A DNA stretch of 32,387 nt from an alpha proteobacterium HIMB59 (GCA_004321805.1 SGZV01000014.1:1-32387); one strand, 5' to 3'. Positions 16,799 to 25,468 are shown, counted from the first letter of the stretch. Made by a program: numbers and translations. Notes: generated by a model from the sequence alone, not told the origin.

Positions 16799-17620
16799 TT
16801 ATTTGATTTCCATTTTTTCAGCTGGTTGAGGTGGAGCAAATGGATATCCTCCCCATACCGATTGATCAAAGTTTACAACTGATCCTGTCATCATTCCTGA
16901 GTCATCAGAAGCAAGAAAAGCTACAGCTTTAGCGACCTCTTTGGGGTCAAGTAATCTTTCGAATGGTTGAGCTTTCGCTGCATCCTCAAGCCAATTTTCA
17001 GGAGCATTATGATATTTTGTCTGAATTTCATGCTCTCCATCAGATGCCATCCATCCAATATTTAGTTGGTTGACACGAATTTTATTTTTAAGAAGAGCAA
17101 AAGCAGTGTTTCTTGTTAAAGTTGCCAAAGCTCCTTTTGAGACACAGTAGGTTGAAATAAATGGCTGTCCAGTCATTGCCGCTACTGACCCTATATTGAT
17201 AATTGAACCTTGAATATTTTGTTCAATCATAATTTTAACAGTATCTTGAATCAAAAAATAAGGACCCTTAAGGTTAACACCAATCATTTTATCAAAAAGT
17301 TCCTCTGAGGTGTCAACTATATTACCTCTATCAGTTATACCTGCAGCATTCACCAAGATATCTAATTTTCCAAATTCTTGTTTAGCTACTGAAACAGCAT
17401 TTCTACATTGATCTACTTCAGGTAGATCTGTTTTTACAAATAAAATTTTACAGCCCGTATCTTCAGTAATTTTTTTTGCAACTTCTTTTCCTTTTTCTTC
17501 TGATCTTCCAATAGTAATTATTCCAGCAGCACCGTTCTCTGCCAAACGACGAGTGATTGCTGCACCAAGACCCTGTGTTCCTCCAGTAATGAGTGCATAT
17601 TTTCCATCAATTCTATTCAT
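16799..17620 (-). CDS. SDR family oxidoreductase beside iolE
   Basis: A 273-residue classical short-chain dehydrogenase: TGGTQGLG (12-19), Arg39-Ser40 after the second strand (suggesting NADP), NAAG (91-94), and Ser145, Tyr158, Lys162 (YCVSK). A C-terminal extension past the usual G-x-x-x-x-x-D-Q segment is rich in Pro. It follows iolE by 2 bp on the same strand, so it probably acts on inositol, inosose or a related polyol. Its stop touches that of the convergent regulator gene, leaving no room for a terminator. Confidence 0.83.
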   Translation of the reverse strand: MNRIDGKYALITGGTQGLGAAITRRLAENGAAGIITIGRSEEKGKEVAKKITEDTGCKILFVKTDLPEVDQCRNAVSVAKQEFGKLDILVNAAGITDRGNIVDTSEELFDKMIGVNLKGPYFLIQDTVKIMIEQNIQGSIINIGSVAAMTGQPFISTYCVSKGALATLTRNTAFALLKNKIRVNQLNIGWMASDGEHEIQTKYHNAPENWLEDAAKAQPFERLLDPKEVAKAVAFLASDDSGMMTGSVVNFDQSVWGGYPFAPPQPAEKMEIK

Positions 17621-17622
17621 AA

Positions 17623-18525
17623 CTAATACCCCTCAATTTCATATCCATACATATTTAGGCATTCAACTAATTCTTTATTTCCAATTTTAGCATACTCCAA
17701 CGGATTAGCCTTAGAAGGATCCTGTTCAGCTTCTACAATAAACCATCCTTGATAATCATTTTCAGCTAATGTCTTAATTACTTCTTTAAAATCGATATTG
17801 CCATCTCCTGGCACAGTAAAGGCGCCTTTTAATACTGCATCAAGAAAGCTCTCTTTACTTCGATCTAAACTATTGACCACATCTGATCTAATATCTTTGG
17901 AATGGAAGTGGTTCATTCTTTTAGCATACTTATTAATTACATTAATAGAGTTACCCCCTGCAAAGGTCATATGCCCAGTATCAAAAAGCAAATAAACAGC
18001 CTCTCCTGTATGGTTCATTAAAAGATCAAGTTCTTCTTCGGTTTCAATTGCAGTGCCCATATGATGATGAAAAGATATGGGCATTCCAAAATCAGCACAA
18101 TACTCAGCAAAGGAAGTTAATTTTTTACCATATTGTTTAAAATCTTCTGGGTGAATTTTCCTTTTAGTATTCAGAGGGGCATTTCTAACATTTTGTATTG
18201 TTCCAGCAGTTTCACCATAAACCAAACAAGGTGCATTTAAATCTCTAAATAATGTGAGTTGCTCAAGCGCTTTATCTTTTTCTTTTTCAAGGTCGTTATC
18301 TAAAACAGTTCCTGAGTACCAGCCTGATGCAAGATGGAGCTTATGATTATTTAATATAGGACCAAGTTCATCAGAGGTTTTAGGAAACTTACCTCCAGTC
18401 TCAACTCCTGAAAATCCTGCAAGTTTTGACTCTTTCAAACAAGTCTCAAGTGTTGTCTCTCCTCCTAACTCGGGAAGATCATCATTAGACCAGGCGATAG
18501 GGGCAATTCCAAGTTTAGCTTTCAT
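17623..18525 (-). CDS. iolE: myo-inosose-2 dehydratase (IolE), AP-endonuclease-2 fold
   Basis: A 300-residue TIM-barrel protein with the IolE opening GIAPIAWSNDDLPELGG (6-22), then K-L-A-G-F-S-G-V-E. Likely metal and substrate residues are in FHHHMGTAIET (152-162), FDTGHMTFAG (181-190), HFHSKDI (206-212) and the late VEAEQDPS segment. It removes water from 2-keto-myo-inositol to give the diketone acted on by IolD. Divergent from iolG with 99 bp between them, and followed by an SDR 2 bp later. The IolE assignment is strong on sequence and context; related inosose isomerases (IolI) lack the N-terminal block. Confidence 0.9.
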   Translation of the reverse strand: MKAKLGIAPIAWSNDDLPELGGETTLETCLKESKLAGFSGVETGGKFPKTSDELGPILNNHKLHLASGWYSGTVLDNDLEKEKDKALEQLTLFRDLNAPCLVYGETAGTIQNVRNAPLNTKRKIHPEDFKQYGKKLTSFAEYCADFGMPISFHHHMGTAIETEEELDLLMNHTGEAVYLLFDTGHMTFAGGNSINVINKYAKRMNHFHSKDIRSDVVNSLDRSKESFLDAVLKGAFTVPGDGNIDFKEVIKTLAENDYQGWFIVEAEQDPSKANPLEYAKIGNKELVECLNMYGYEIEGY

Positions 18526-18571
18526 AGTTTAATTCCTTTACGAAGAAAAGATCATACTTAAAAATACATCT

Positions 18572-18602
18572 TTGTGAAAACTTTTTTATTTTTTTATATA
18601 AT
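18572..18602 (+). promoter_or_regulatory. Candidate iolG promoter
   Basis: A perfect TATAAT lies at 18597-18602, with TTGTGA at 18572-18577 as a weak -35 (19-bp spacing). A start near 18609 would leave a leader of about 16 nt before iolG. No ribosome site is visible before the ATG at 18625. It sits in the 99-bp iolE-iolG divergent gap, which has no clear long palindrome. Confidence 0.4.
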
Positions 18603-18624
18603 AAGTAGTTTATAAAACTTTCTA

Positions 18625-19629
18625 ATGAAAAAAATTAATATTGCAGTTCTTGGTTGCGGTAGGATCGGTCAAATGCATGCAAAAAATGTTGCTCTTCATG
18701 AAATGACTTCTCTTGCCTGTGTTTATGATATTAATGAAGATTTTGCAAATAAGGTAGCCACCGATTTAGGGGTTCATGCTGTAACTAAAGATAGTGAAAT
18801 TTTTTCCAACGCTGAGATAGATGCTGTTCTTGTTGCCTCTCCTACAGATACCCATATCGAATTCATCGAAAAATCTGTGGCAGCTAACAAACCTGTCTTA
18901 TGTGAAAAACCGATTGACCTAGATATTAATAAAGTAAATGAGAGCGCTGAGAGACTTAAAGGAAATAACGTACCCATTCAATTAGGCTTTAATAGAAGAT
19001 TTGATCCTGGCCACCAAGAGGCTAAAAAATCATTATTAAATGGAGAAATTGGAGATCTTTATCAATGTATCATTACATCAAGAGATCCTGGTATGCCGAG
19101 TTGGGAATACTTGCAAGCATCTGGTGGACAATTTCGAGATATGACTATCCACGATTTTGATTTAGCAAGGTTTATGTTAGGAGAGGAGCCGGTTAAGGTT
19201 TTTGCTATTGCTAATGCTCTGATTGAACCAAAATTAAAATCTGATTTAAACGACAGTGATACTTTGATGATTATCATGGAAACAGCTTCTGGTAAGCAAT
19301 GCCATATCAATAATTCTAGATCTGCCACTTATGGATATGATCAAAGAGTAGAATTATTTGGGAGCAAAGGAATGATAGTCAGCGACAATAGAAAACCTCA
19401 TGAAGTAAGAAAATTTGCAAAAGAATTTGTTAATCGGCAAGAGCCATATTTAAATTTCTTTATAGAAAGATACCAAGAAGCTTATATGAATGAAATTACA
19501 GCTTTTGCGGAAGTTGTGCTAAATAAATCTCAACCAATTGTAAATTTTGAGGATGGGCGCAAAGCTCTAGTCTTGGCTGAAACTGCGTATAAATCAGTTA
19601 AATCTGGAAGAATGGAGAAAATTGATTAA
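18625..19629 (+). CDS. iolG: Inositol 2-dehydrogenase
   Basis: A 334-residue Gfo/Idh/MocA protein with VLGCGRIGQMH (8-18), CEKP with Lys95, NRRFDPGH (123-130), and the IolG-type catalytic block SGGQFRDMTIHDFD (166-179) with Asp172 and His176. It oxidises myo-inositol to 2-keto-myo-inositol with NAD, the first step of the pathway, and its product is the substrate of the divergent iolE product. Length is typical. The next gene starts 65 bp later on the same strand. myo-Inositol is the best substrate guess; scyllo- or chiro-inositol is possible. Confidence 0.9.
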   Translation: MKKINIAVLGCGRIGQMHAKNVALHEMTSLACVYDINEDFANKVATDLGVHAVTKDSEIFSNAEIDAVLVASPTDTHIEFIEKSVAANKPVLCEKPIDLDINKVNESAERLKGNNVPIQLGFNRRFDPGHQEAKKSLLNGEIGDLYQCIITSRDPGMPSWEYLQASGGQFRDMTIHDFDLARFMLGEEPVKVFAIANALIEPKLKSDLNDSDTLMIIMETASGKQCHINNSRSATYGYDQRVELFGSKGMIVSDNRKPHEVRKFAKEFVNRQEPYLNFFIERYQEAYMNEITAFAEVVLNKSQPIVNFEDGRKALVLAETAYKSVKSGRMEKID

Positions 19630-19637
19630 TTTTACAC

Positions 19638-19683
19638 ATTAATCAATGATTAATTAATAATTGTTATCATGCATAATTTGCAT
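19638..19683. promoter_or_regulatory. Two palindromes between iolG and the HpcH/HpaI aldolase gene
   Basis: ATTAATCA-A-TGATTAAT (19638-19654) is a perfect 8-bp inverted repeat with a one-base centre. A further TGATTAAT half-site lies inside the iolG end at 19623-19630. ATGCA-TAATT-TGCAT (19669-19683) follows. All are AT-rich, so chance is a real alternative, but they fill the short gap just before the aldolase start and could be operators. Confidence 0.3.
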
Positions 19684-19694
19684 AGTTTTTCTAA

Positions 19695-20516
19695 ATGATA
19701 AATAACATAGTTAAAACAAAATGGTCAAAGAAGGAAACTGTTCTAAATAGTTTCTTATCAATCCCAAATTCATTTACTGCAGAAATTATGGCTGCACAAG
19801 GCTATGACGCTTTAACTATCGACTATCAGCATGGGATGATTGACTTTAATGATTTATTTCTAATGTTGCAGAGTATAAGACATAGTGGAGTTACTCCAAT
19901 TTGTAGAGTTTCTGGATTAGACCATGCCGTAATTTCTAAAGTTATGGATGCAGGCGCAATGGGCATTATTTGCCCTATGATTAATAATCGTAAACAATCA
20001 GAACAACTTGTTCAAGATTGTAAATATCCACCTGTAGGCATTAGAAGTTTTGGCCCTACTCGTGCTAATTTCACAGTAAGCTCAAATTATTTCTATGAAG
20101 CAAATGAAAGTACATTCTGTTTAGCGATGATAGAAACACAAGAAGCTTTTGATAACTTAGATGATATTGCATCTACACCAGGATTAGATGGCTTATATAT
20201 TGGAACTGCAGATTTAACTATAGGCCTTAATAAAGGAAAACTTACGCCTGGCTTTGATCGTAAAGAACCTGAAATGATTGAAGCAAAGAAAAAAATACTT
20301 GAAACTGCTCACAAACATGGAAAAGTTGCATGTCTTCATTGTGGAACTCCTGAATATGCTGCGCAAGCTAGCGAGTGGGGCTTTGATTTAGTTACTATAA
20401 CAAATGATGTAAGATTATTAGCGGGAGCGGCGGGCGAGCATGTAAAAAAGTTTAAAAATTTAATTGGTGAAGATCATAATGAATCTGGTAAGGACACAAA
20501 TCCAAGTTCTTATTAA
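19695..20516 (+). CDS. HpcH/HpaI family aldolase (2-dehydro-3-deoxy-sugar-acid or 4-hydroxy-2-oxo acid aldolase)
   Basis: A 273-residue class II, metal-dependent aldolase of the GarL/HpaI/RhmA group. Seen: D-Y-Q-H-G with base His46, CRVSG with Arg71, KVMDAGAMGIICPMI (82-96), YPPVGIRSFGP (111-121), metal ligand Glu147 (MIETQEA) and Asp173 (IGTADLT). It reversibly makes pyruvate plus an aldehyde from a 2-keto-3-deoxy acid. The C-terminal tail after about 255 is polar and unconserved in look. It lies after iolG with no dehydratase for sugar acids nearby, so its substrate is unclear. The stop is one base from the convergent ATPase gene. Confidence 0.85.
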   Translation: MINNIVKTKWSKKETVLNSFLSIPNSFTAEIMAAQGYDALTIDYQHGMIDFNDLFLMLQSIRHSGVTPICRVSGLDHAVISKVMDAGAMGIICPMINNRKQSEQLVQDCKYPPVGIRSFGPTRANFTVSSNYFYEANESTFCLAMIETQEAFDNLDDIASTPGLDGLYIGTADLTIGLNKGKLTPGFDRKEPEMIEAKKKILETAHKHGKVACLHCGTPEYAAQASEWGFDLVTITNDVRLLAGAAGEHVKKFKNLIGEDHNESGKDTNPSSY

Positions 20517-20517
20517 A

Positions 20518-21306
20518 CTAAACAGTCTCTAATTCTTTTGCAAGATCGCCGATTTCAGCACCACCCGCCATTAATCTTTTAATATCGTCTCCGCCCAGCT
20601 CAGATGACTCGCCTGATCCAATGACCTCACCGAGACTTAAGAAGGTGAAACGATCAGCAATCAATCGAGCATGAATTTCATTATGAGTAATTAAAATAAT
20701 TGCAATATTTCCAAATTGTTGAACTTTTTTAATTGTTTTTAGAACTTCCATCTGCTGTTTTTGACCAAGAGCCGAAGTTGGTTCATCGAGGATAAGAACT
20801 TTAGCACCAAAGTATATGGCTCTTGCAATTGCCAGGGTTTGTCTTTGTCCACCTGACATGGTGCCAACCAGTTGCGTTGGATCAGATATATTAATTCCAA
20901 TTTTTCCCATCTCTGCGATAGTGATTTCATTCATTGTCTTGAAATCTAAAATGCCAAGAGGCCCAGGTCCTTTTTTTAATTCATTTCCTAAAAAAAAGTT
21001 TCTAGTAACAGATGTTAAAGCATTTAAAGCCAAATCTTGATAAACTGTACCTATGCCTGCAGAAGTTGCCTCTCTTGGGGATCCAAATTTTACTTCGTTA
21101 CCAGCTACCCTGATAGTCCCAGAAGTCGGCTGGTGAACTCCAGACAATACTTTAATTAGGGTAGACTTCCCTGCTCCATTATCACCCAGTAAGGCATGAA
21201 CTTCTCCAGGTAAAACATTTAGTGAAACTCCGTTAAGAGCTGTAAAAGTACCAAATTTTTTAACTAAATCTGAGATTTCGATAAAAGGAGTTTTGTTGTC
21301 TGTCAT
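20518..21306 (-). CDS. Sugar ABC transporter ATP-binding protein, single domain
   Basis: A 262-residue ATPase with Walker A GDNGAGKST, signature TMSGGQRQT, Walker B VLILDEPTSALG and switch His in LITHNE. It has only one nucleotide-binding domain, like FrcA and unlike the 502-residue protein at 12347, so it should work as a homodimer. It follows the long permease by 2 bp. With the binding protein at 22993 it makes a second importer, placed next to iolE/iolG and therefore a good inositol-uptake candidate. Confidence 0.9.
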   Translation of the reverse strand: MTDNKTPFIEISDLVKKFGTFTALNGVSLNVLPGEVHALLGDNGAGKSTLIKVLSGVHQPTSGTIRVAGNEVKFGSPREATSAGIGTVYQDLALNALTSVTRNFFLGNELKKGPGPLGILDFKTMNEITIAEMGKIGINISDPTQLVGTMSGGQRQTLAIARAIYFGAKVLILDEPTSALGQKQQMEVLKTIKKVQQFGNIAIILITHNEIHARLIADRFTFLSLGEVIGSGESSELGGDDIKRLMAGGAEIGDLAKELETV

Positions 21307-21308
21307 GG

Positions 21309-22901
21309 CTATATACTTCCAATTATTCGTTTTCGAATATTTTCATTTGTTAGGGCAGATGCAATAATCACTAAACCTAAAAACACACGGTAGAAAGATC
21401 CATCAATACCAGGTATGTAAAAGAATGCCTCTTTAGCAATTCCAAAAATAAAGGCCCCCACACAAATACCTAATATGGTTCCAAATCCACCGGTAAGAAC
21501 TACTCCGCCAATAACTGCTGCTGCAATAGCTTCTAATTCTTTTAAATTTCCTTTTGCAGCATCTGCTGTATTAACTTCAAATACTTGGCAAGTAGCAAAA
21601 ACTGTTGCACAAAAAGCTGAGAACATAAATAAAGAGACCTTAACTTTATCTGTGGGTACACCATTAGCCTTTGCAGCATTTAGATTACCCCCCGTAGAGT
21701 AAATCCAGTTTCCAGCTTGGGTTCTACTTAAAACAACATAACAAACTATTGCAATAATTAGCCAAATCATAACACAAGAATAAAGTCCAGGTGCAAATTG
21801 ATTTCCAAAATTATTAGTATTCCAATCAATTGGGAAATATAACCAGTCAAACATCGGCTCTAAAATATCTCCACCAAAAAAGTTAGCAACAGGCTGAGCT
21901 GAGTATAAATTGTCAATGTAAACCCTTGCTATATCAACATCAGTGACAGTTTTAGGAACTAGAGGATCAATTTTAAAATTAGCAATCTTTTCTTGAATCA
22001 TGCCAACCATGTATTCATTTCCACTAGACTGAGCATTTGCTAAAGCTTCTTGTAAAGGTTTTGTTCCTTTATCAAGTAAGATTTGGGTCTTAGCATCTGC
22101 CACTCTTTGATAAGTGTACTCTAATCTTTCTGTAATTTTTGCGACCACATCTGCAGGTAAAGACTGTGCCATAGATATAAGATCTGCTTCAGGAAGCGCC
22201 TTTGCTTTTTCTCTGACCATTTCACCATGTCCTGGAACATCTACGATATTTTTGATATCAGGAATTTCAGTAACTGTTGTAGCTCCTTTAGCCTGGTCGG
22301 GTCTATGATTAAATGATCTTAGAGAAACTTCGGTAAGTCCTCTTAAGAAAAATAATCCACCAAGAGTCACGATAAAAGATGGTAGTCCAGATTTAACAAC
22401 AATTGTTCCTTGAATCCAGCCAAAGAAGAGTGTGAAAATTAAAGTGATAAAAATTGCAAGGATTGGTGAAACATCAGATATGTGAAAAAGTGTGTAAAAT
22501 TCAATATGAAATCCACCTTCAAAAGAGAAATAAGGTATTATGAAAGAGAAGCCCCATCTTAAAATCATCGCCATACAAGCTCCAGCAAAACCAATCATGG
22601 AGCCGATAGATAAATCAAATTCTCCTGCAATAATCAGCATTCCAGCGCCTATCGCAATAATACCCAGTTGTGAAATTACTCGAAGGAAGTTTCTAATACC
22701 TAAAGCATTGAAACCCTCACCAGTGAAGGGATTCCATGACATTTCACCCGCTGGTATAGAGAAGTATCCCAACATACCGAATAATAAAAGCATAACGCCA
22801 ATTGGGCCAACTTCAGGTCTAGATAATAATAATGTAAGCCAGGTTTTTTTTTGGTGTCTATCTGACTCTTGTCTTTGAGATGTAGGATTGGATGTAGTCA
22901 T
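21309..22901 (-). CDS. Sugar ABC transporter permease with large extra loop
   Basis: A 530-residue RbsC-type permease; the family usually has 320-380 residues. The core marks are present: IAGEFDLSIGS (91-101), PSFIVTLGGLFFLRG (174-188), and the coupling segment after NWIYSTGGNLNAAKANG (398-414). Between the membrane segment ending near 190 and that starting near 375 lie about 180 mostly polar, helix-prone residues where relatives have about 40. By family topology this loop should face the periplasm, where the binding protein docks. No frameshift or stop is seen, so the insert is part of the protein. The N-terminal 25 residues are cytoplasmic and polar. Confidence 0.87.
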   Translation of the reverse strand: MTTSNPTSQRQESDRHQKKTWLTLLLSRPEVGPIGVMLLLFGMLGYFSIPAGEMSWNPFTGEGFNALGIRNFLRVISQLGIIAIGAGMLIIAGEFDLSIGSMIGFAGACMAMILRWGFSFIIPYFSFEGGFHIEFYTLFHISDVSPILAIFITLIFTLFFGWIQGTIVVKSGLPSFIVTLGGLFFLRGLTEVSLRSFNHRPDQAKGATTVTEIPDIKNIVDVPGHGEMVREKAKALPEADLISMAQSLPADVVAKITERLEYTYQRVADAKTQILLDKGTKPLQEALANAQSSGNEYMVGMIQEKIANFKIDPLVPKTVTDVDIARVYIDNLYSAQPVANFFGGDILEPMFDWLYFPIDWNTNNFGNQFAPGLYSCVMIWLIIAIVCYVVLSRTQAGNWIYSTGGNLNAAKANGVPTDKVKVSLFMFSAFCATVFATCQVFEVNTADAAKGNLKELEAIAAAVIGGVVLTGGFGTILGICVGAFIFGIAKEAFFYIPGIDGSFYRVFLGLVIIASALTNENIRKRIIGSI

Positions 22902-22946
22902 GTTTACGAATTCTTTGAATTTTTTATATTATTCTTTCTGATAAAG

Positions 22947-22973
22947 AAAGTGGGCAGAATATCTGCCCACTTT
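22947..22973 (-). promoter_or_regulatory. Intercistronic hairpin between binding-protein and permease genes
   Basis: A perfect 12-bp stem (AAAGTGGGCAGA at 22947-22958, its complement at 22962-22973) with a 3-nt loop, 19 bp after the binding-protein stop. On the minus strand the stem is followed by CTTTATC, not a U-run. It likely stabilises the binding-protein mRNA or attenuates the downstream genes. Confidence 0.7.
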
Positions 22974-22992
22974 TGTGTTTAATGATTAAGTA

Positions 22993-23895
22993 TTATCTAT
23001 CAATACCTGCTAAAGCAGCAACTGATGATGCGTTTGACTTATCAACAAATCCTGGGCCAGATGGAATGTTAGCACCTGGTAATAAACCAGCACCGTTGTT
23101 GTATAAGTGCATCACGATGATAGGCATATAACCTTGTAAACGCTGTTGCTGATCAATAGTGAAAGCAACTTTACCCTCGTTGATTAAGTCCATAACCGGT
23201 GGGCTTAAATCAAAACAAGAGTGGTGTACAGACATACCTAACTCGTCGATAGCTTGCTGAACTCCAACACATACGTGTGGACCAACTGATAAAACTGCAT
23301 CTACATCTGGGTTAGCTTGTAAACCAGCAGCAGCTCTAGTTGGGATAGTAGCTGGATCGTTTGAGCTATCTACTAGAGTAGTAGGAATAGCTTCTGCGTA
23401 TCCACCACATCTATCAGTTAGAGCAGTGTTGTAAGCTTCTTGGATCATACATAGAGCTTTTGTAGCGCCCTCTGCTTTTGCTCTTGCTCCAGCTGATTGA
23501 CCAGCTAAGAATTCAGGTTGACCAACGTGCATTAATGCACCAAGAGAAGCAGATGACTCAAGACCTGAGTTCATTGTTACAACTGGGATACCAGCAGCAA
23601 CTGCGTCTTTAATAGCTTGTCCAAGAGCTTCAGGATCTGGAAGTGAAACTACCATACCATCAGGCTGAGTAGCTGCAGCAGCAGCAATTGACTTAGCCAT
23701 ATCACCCATATCACCTGAAGGGTTGAAGATATATTCAAAGTCTGCACCTACGTGTCTAGCAGCATCTTCACCACCTTTTTGAACAACAGGCCAGAATGGA
23801 TCTTTTCCTTCACCGTGTGTTACCATTACATATCTCTCAGCAAATGCAGAAAGAGATAGGAATGATACAAGAATTGTAAGAATTATTTTTTTCAT
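22993..23895 (-). CDS. Periplasmic sugar/inositol-binding protein of ABC transporter
   Basis: A 300-residue type-1 periplasmic-binding protein. The ATG at 23895 is chosen because it begins a clean signal peptide (MKKIILTILV..., cleavage likely after S-A-F-A at residue 19) and has AAAGGAGG six bases upstream. A longer frame reaching 23952 would put 19 charged residues before the signal. The mature protein opens with YVMVTHGEGKDPFWPVV and has the A-A-x-x-x-P-D-G-M-V-V-S segment of the RbsB group. First gene of the second importer. Ligand not readable; neighbouring iolE and iolG favour inositol. Confidence 0.88.
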   Translation of the reverse strand: MKKIILTILVSFLSLSAFAERYVMVTHGEGKDPFWPVVQKGGEDAARHVGADFEYIFNPSGDMGDMAKSIAAAAATQPDGMVVSLPDPEALGQAIKDAVAAGIPVVTMNSGLESSASLGALMHVGQPEFLAGQSAGARAKAEGATKALCMIQEAYNTALTDRCGGYAEAIPTTLVDSSNDPATIPTRAAAGLQANPDVDAVLSVGPHVCVGVQQAIDELGMSVHHSCFDLSPPVMDLINEGKVAFTIDQQQRLQGYMPIIVMHLYNNGAGLLPGANIPSGPGFVDKSNASSVAALAGIDR

Positions 23896-23978
23896 AAATT
23901 CCTCCTTTGTTAATAACCCGAGCATAATAGCCATTTTCATCCGTAAATCCAAATAAAATAATATGTGATATTTTTTCT

Positions 23979-23993
23979 ATGATAAATTGTCAT
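23979..23993. promoter_or_regulatory. Near-palindrome upstream of second importer
   Basis: ATGATAAATTGTCAT is a palindrome with one G-T mismatch, 84 bp before the binding-protein start, in the 145-bp gap after the isomerase gene. On the minus strand it contains ATGACA, a possible -35, so a repressor here could block the promoter. No good -10 at the right distance was found. Confidence 0.3.
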
Positions 23994-24040
23994 ACACTAG
24001 TTAGATTTTTTTAGTTATCAACAGACGTGTCAGGTTAATG

Positions 24041-25444
24041 TCAGGAATGGATGTGGGTGTCCCAACCTAAGTAATTTCCACATGCTTCGTTTAATATATC
24101 AACTGTTTTAGAAGCATTCATCACTACATGATGTTCATATCCTTGTCTACAAACATACTGCATCAATTTTTGGAGCCTAGGTACTTTTGCAACCGCTCTA
24201 GTTCCAAAAGTATTTAAAGGATCATCAGTTAATTCCCCCTCTCCAAAGTAACATTTTATTTTACCAAGATTGTCATCAGTAGAAATTCTACCGTAAGTAA
24301 GAGGACTAGCGGGAGTTCTTCCATCTAAAGCACCATGAGTTTTTTCTTCTCCAAAAACACTGCCTAGAATAGGCGCTGTGCTAATTTTTAAATCAGGTAG
24401 AAAGCTTTTTGCCCAATTTCCACAGTGGAATAACACACACTTTTCTTCATCCTGATCATAATTATTATTCCAATCTACTAAAGCGCTAGGACTATTGGAT
24501 GCTAACTGCATCGCATACATTGTAAGAGTTCCTGTAACATCAACTTCGCAAGCGCTTGGTAATAAGTTTTCACTCATCATGCTCATAGAAGTACAAACAT
24601 TACATCCATAATTTTCTTGAACGCTCGTCCAACATTGTATAGCTGTTGCATCTAATTTATTTTCCTCAACAAAACTATTTAATACTGTATCTAATCTTGC
24701 TAACTGTAATAATTTTTCTGATGGGGTAGAAGTAGTATCACCATATCCAGTAATTTTCTTAAGTGACTCTTGGACATTTTTATCATCGTCTTTTAATTCT
24801 TTCGCTTTTCCTAGAATTTCTGAGAGATCAATAGTCGTCACACTGATACCTTGACGCTCTAATATTTTTTCACTGTAGCGCACAGTATTAAAAGCTTGAG
24901 GTCTAGCACCAACTGCACCGATGCGAACTCGACGCATTCCTTTTACAACTTTACAAACTGATATGAATTTATCTAGCTCATTATCAAATTCATTGTTTGA
25001 TAAATTCAAAACATGACTTTTTGTAAGAGAATATTTAATGCCATATTGATACAAGTTATTACAAACTGAAATTTTACCACAATAGGCATCTCTTCTATTT
25101 GAGGGTTGCATTTTATCTAAGTCGTCTGGAGTGGCTTGAACAAGAACAGGAACATCAAGGTCAGATAAACGAATAGTATCTGCTACCCCCTTTTCATCCC
25201 CAAAATTAGGTAAAATAACAAGAATTCCTTCGATTTTATCTTTGTTAGCTTTAAATAAATTAGCGCATTTTTGTGCCTCAAGAAATGTCTCAACACCTCC
25301 TAGTTTTGTATCATTTTCATTTAATATGATTGGATTTATGTTTTTATTTTTAAAAATACCTAATATTTCTTTTCTTGCCTCAGAAATTAAATGATCTGGA
25401 AAAAAATCTCGGTTACCTATTATTATTCCTAAAGTTGATGACAT
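24041..25444 (-). CDS. L-fucose/L-arabinose isomerase family protein
   Basis: A 467-residue cytoplasmic sugar isomerase-like protein. Family marks: an N-terminal GIIIGNRDFFP strand-loop, the QCWTSVQENYG segment (270-280), SACEVDVTGTLTM (297-309) with the acidic metal ligands, and FHCGNW (339-344) with a likely ligand His. Relatives interconvert aldoses and ketoses (L-fucose, D-arabinose, L-arabinose); the group also contains enzymes of unknown substrate. The start at 25444 is preferred over one at 25480, since GGAGGAGG precedes it and the extra 12 residues are Gly/Tyr-rich and would overlap the promoter. Divergent from the transketolase-kinase genes, with which it forms a plausible pathway. 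Confidence 0.82.
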   Translation of the reverse strand: MSSTLGIIIGNRDFFPDHLISEARKEILGIFKNKNINPIILNENDTKLGGVETFLEAQKCANLFKANKDKIEGILVILPNFGDEKGVADTIRLSDLDVPVLVQATPDDLDKMQPSNRRDAYCGKISVCNNLYQYGIKYSLTKSHVLNLSNNEFDNELDKFISVCKVVKGMRRVRIGAVGARPQAFNTVRYSEKILERQGISVTTIDLSEILGKAKELKDDDKNVQESLKKITGYGDTTSTPSEKLLQLARLDTVLNSFVEENKLDATAIQCWTSVQENYGCNVCTSMSMMSENLLPSACEVDVTGTLTMYAMQLASNSPSALVDWNNNYDQDEEKCVLFHCGNWAKSFLPDLKISTAPILGSVFGEEKTHGALDGRTPASPLTYGRISTDDNLGKIKCYFGEGELTDDPLNTFGTRAVAKVPRLQKLMQYVCRQGYEHHVVMNASKTVDILNEACGNYLGWDTHIHS

Positions 25445-25468
25445 GTACGCCCCTCCTCCATATGTCAT

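Noticed and set aside
22540-22878. 112-residue plus-strand frame
   Set aside because: Antisense to the start of the long permease; Pro/Ile-rich product typical of a reversed membrane-protein gene.
23896-23952. Longer start for the second binding protein
   Set aside because: Adds 19 residues before a clean signal peptide and ignores the strong ribosome site before 23895.
24028-24045. Direct repeat TGTCAGG twice, 11 bp apart, at the isomerase 3' end
   Set aside because: Short, partly inside the coding end, and not seen elsewhere in the window.
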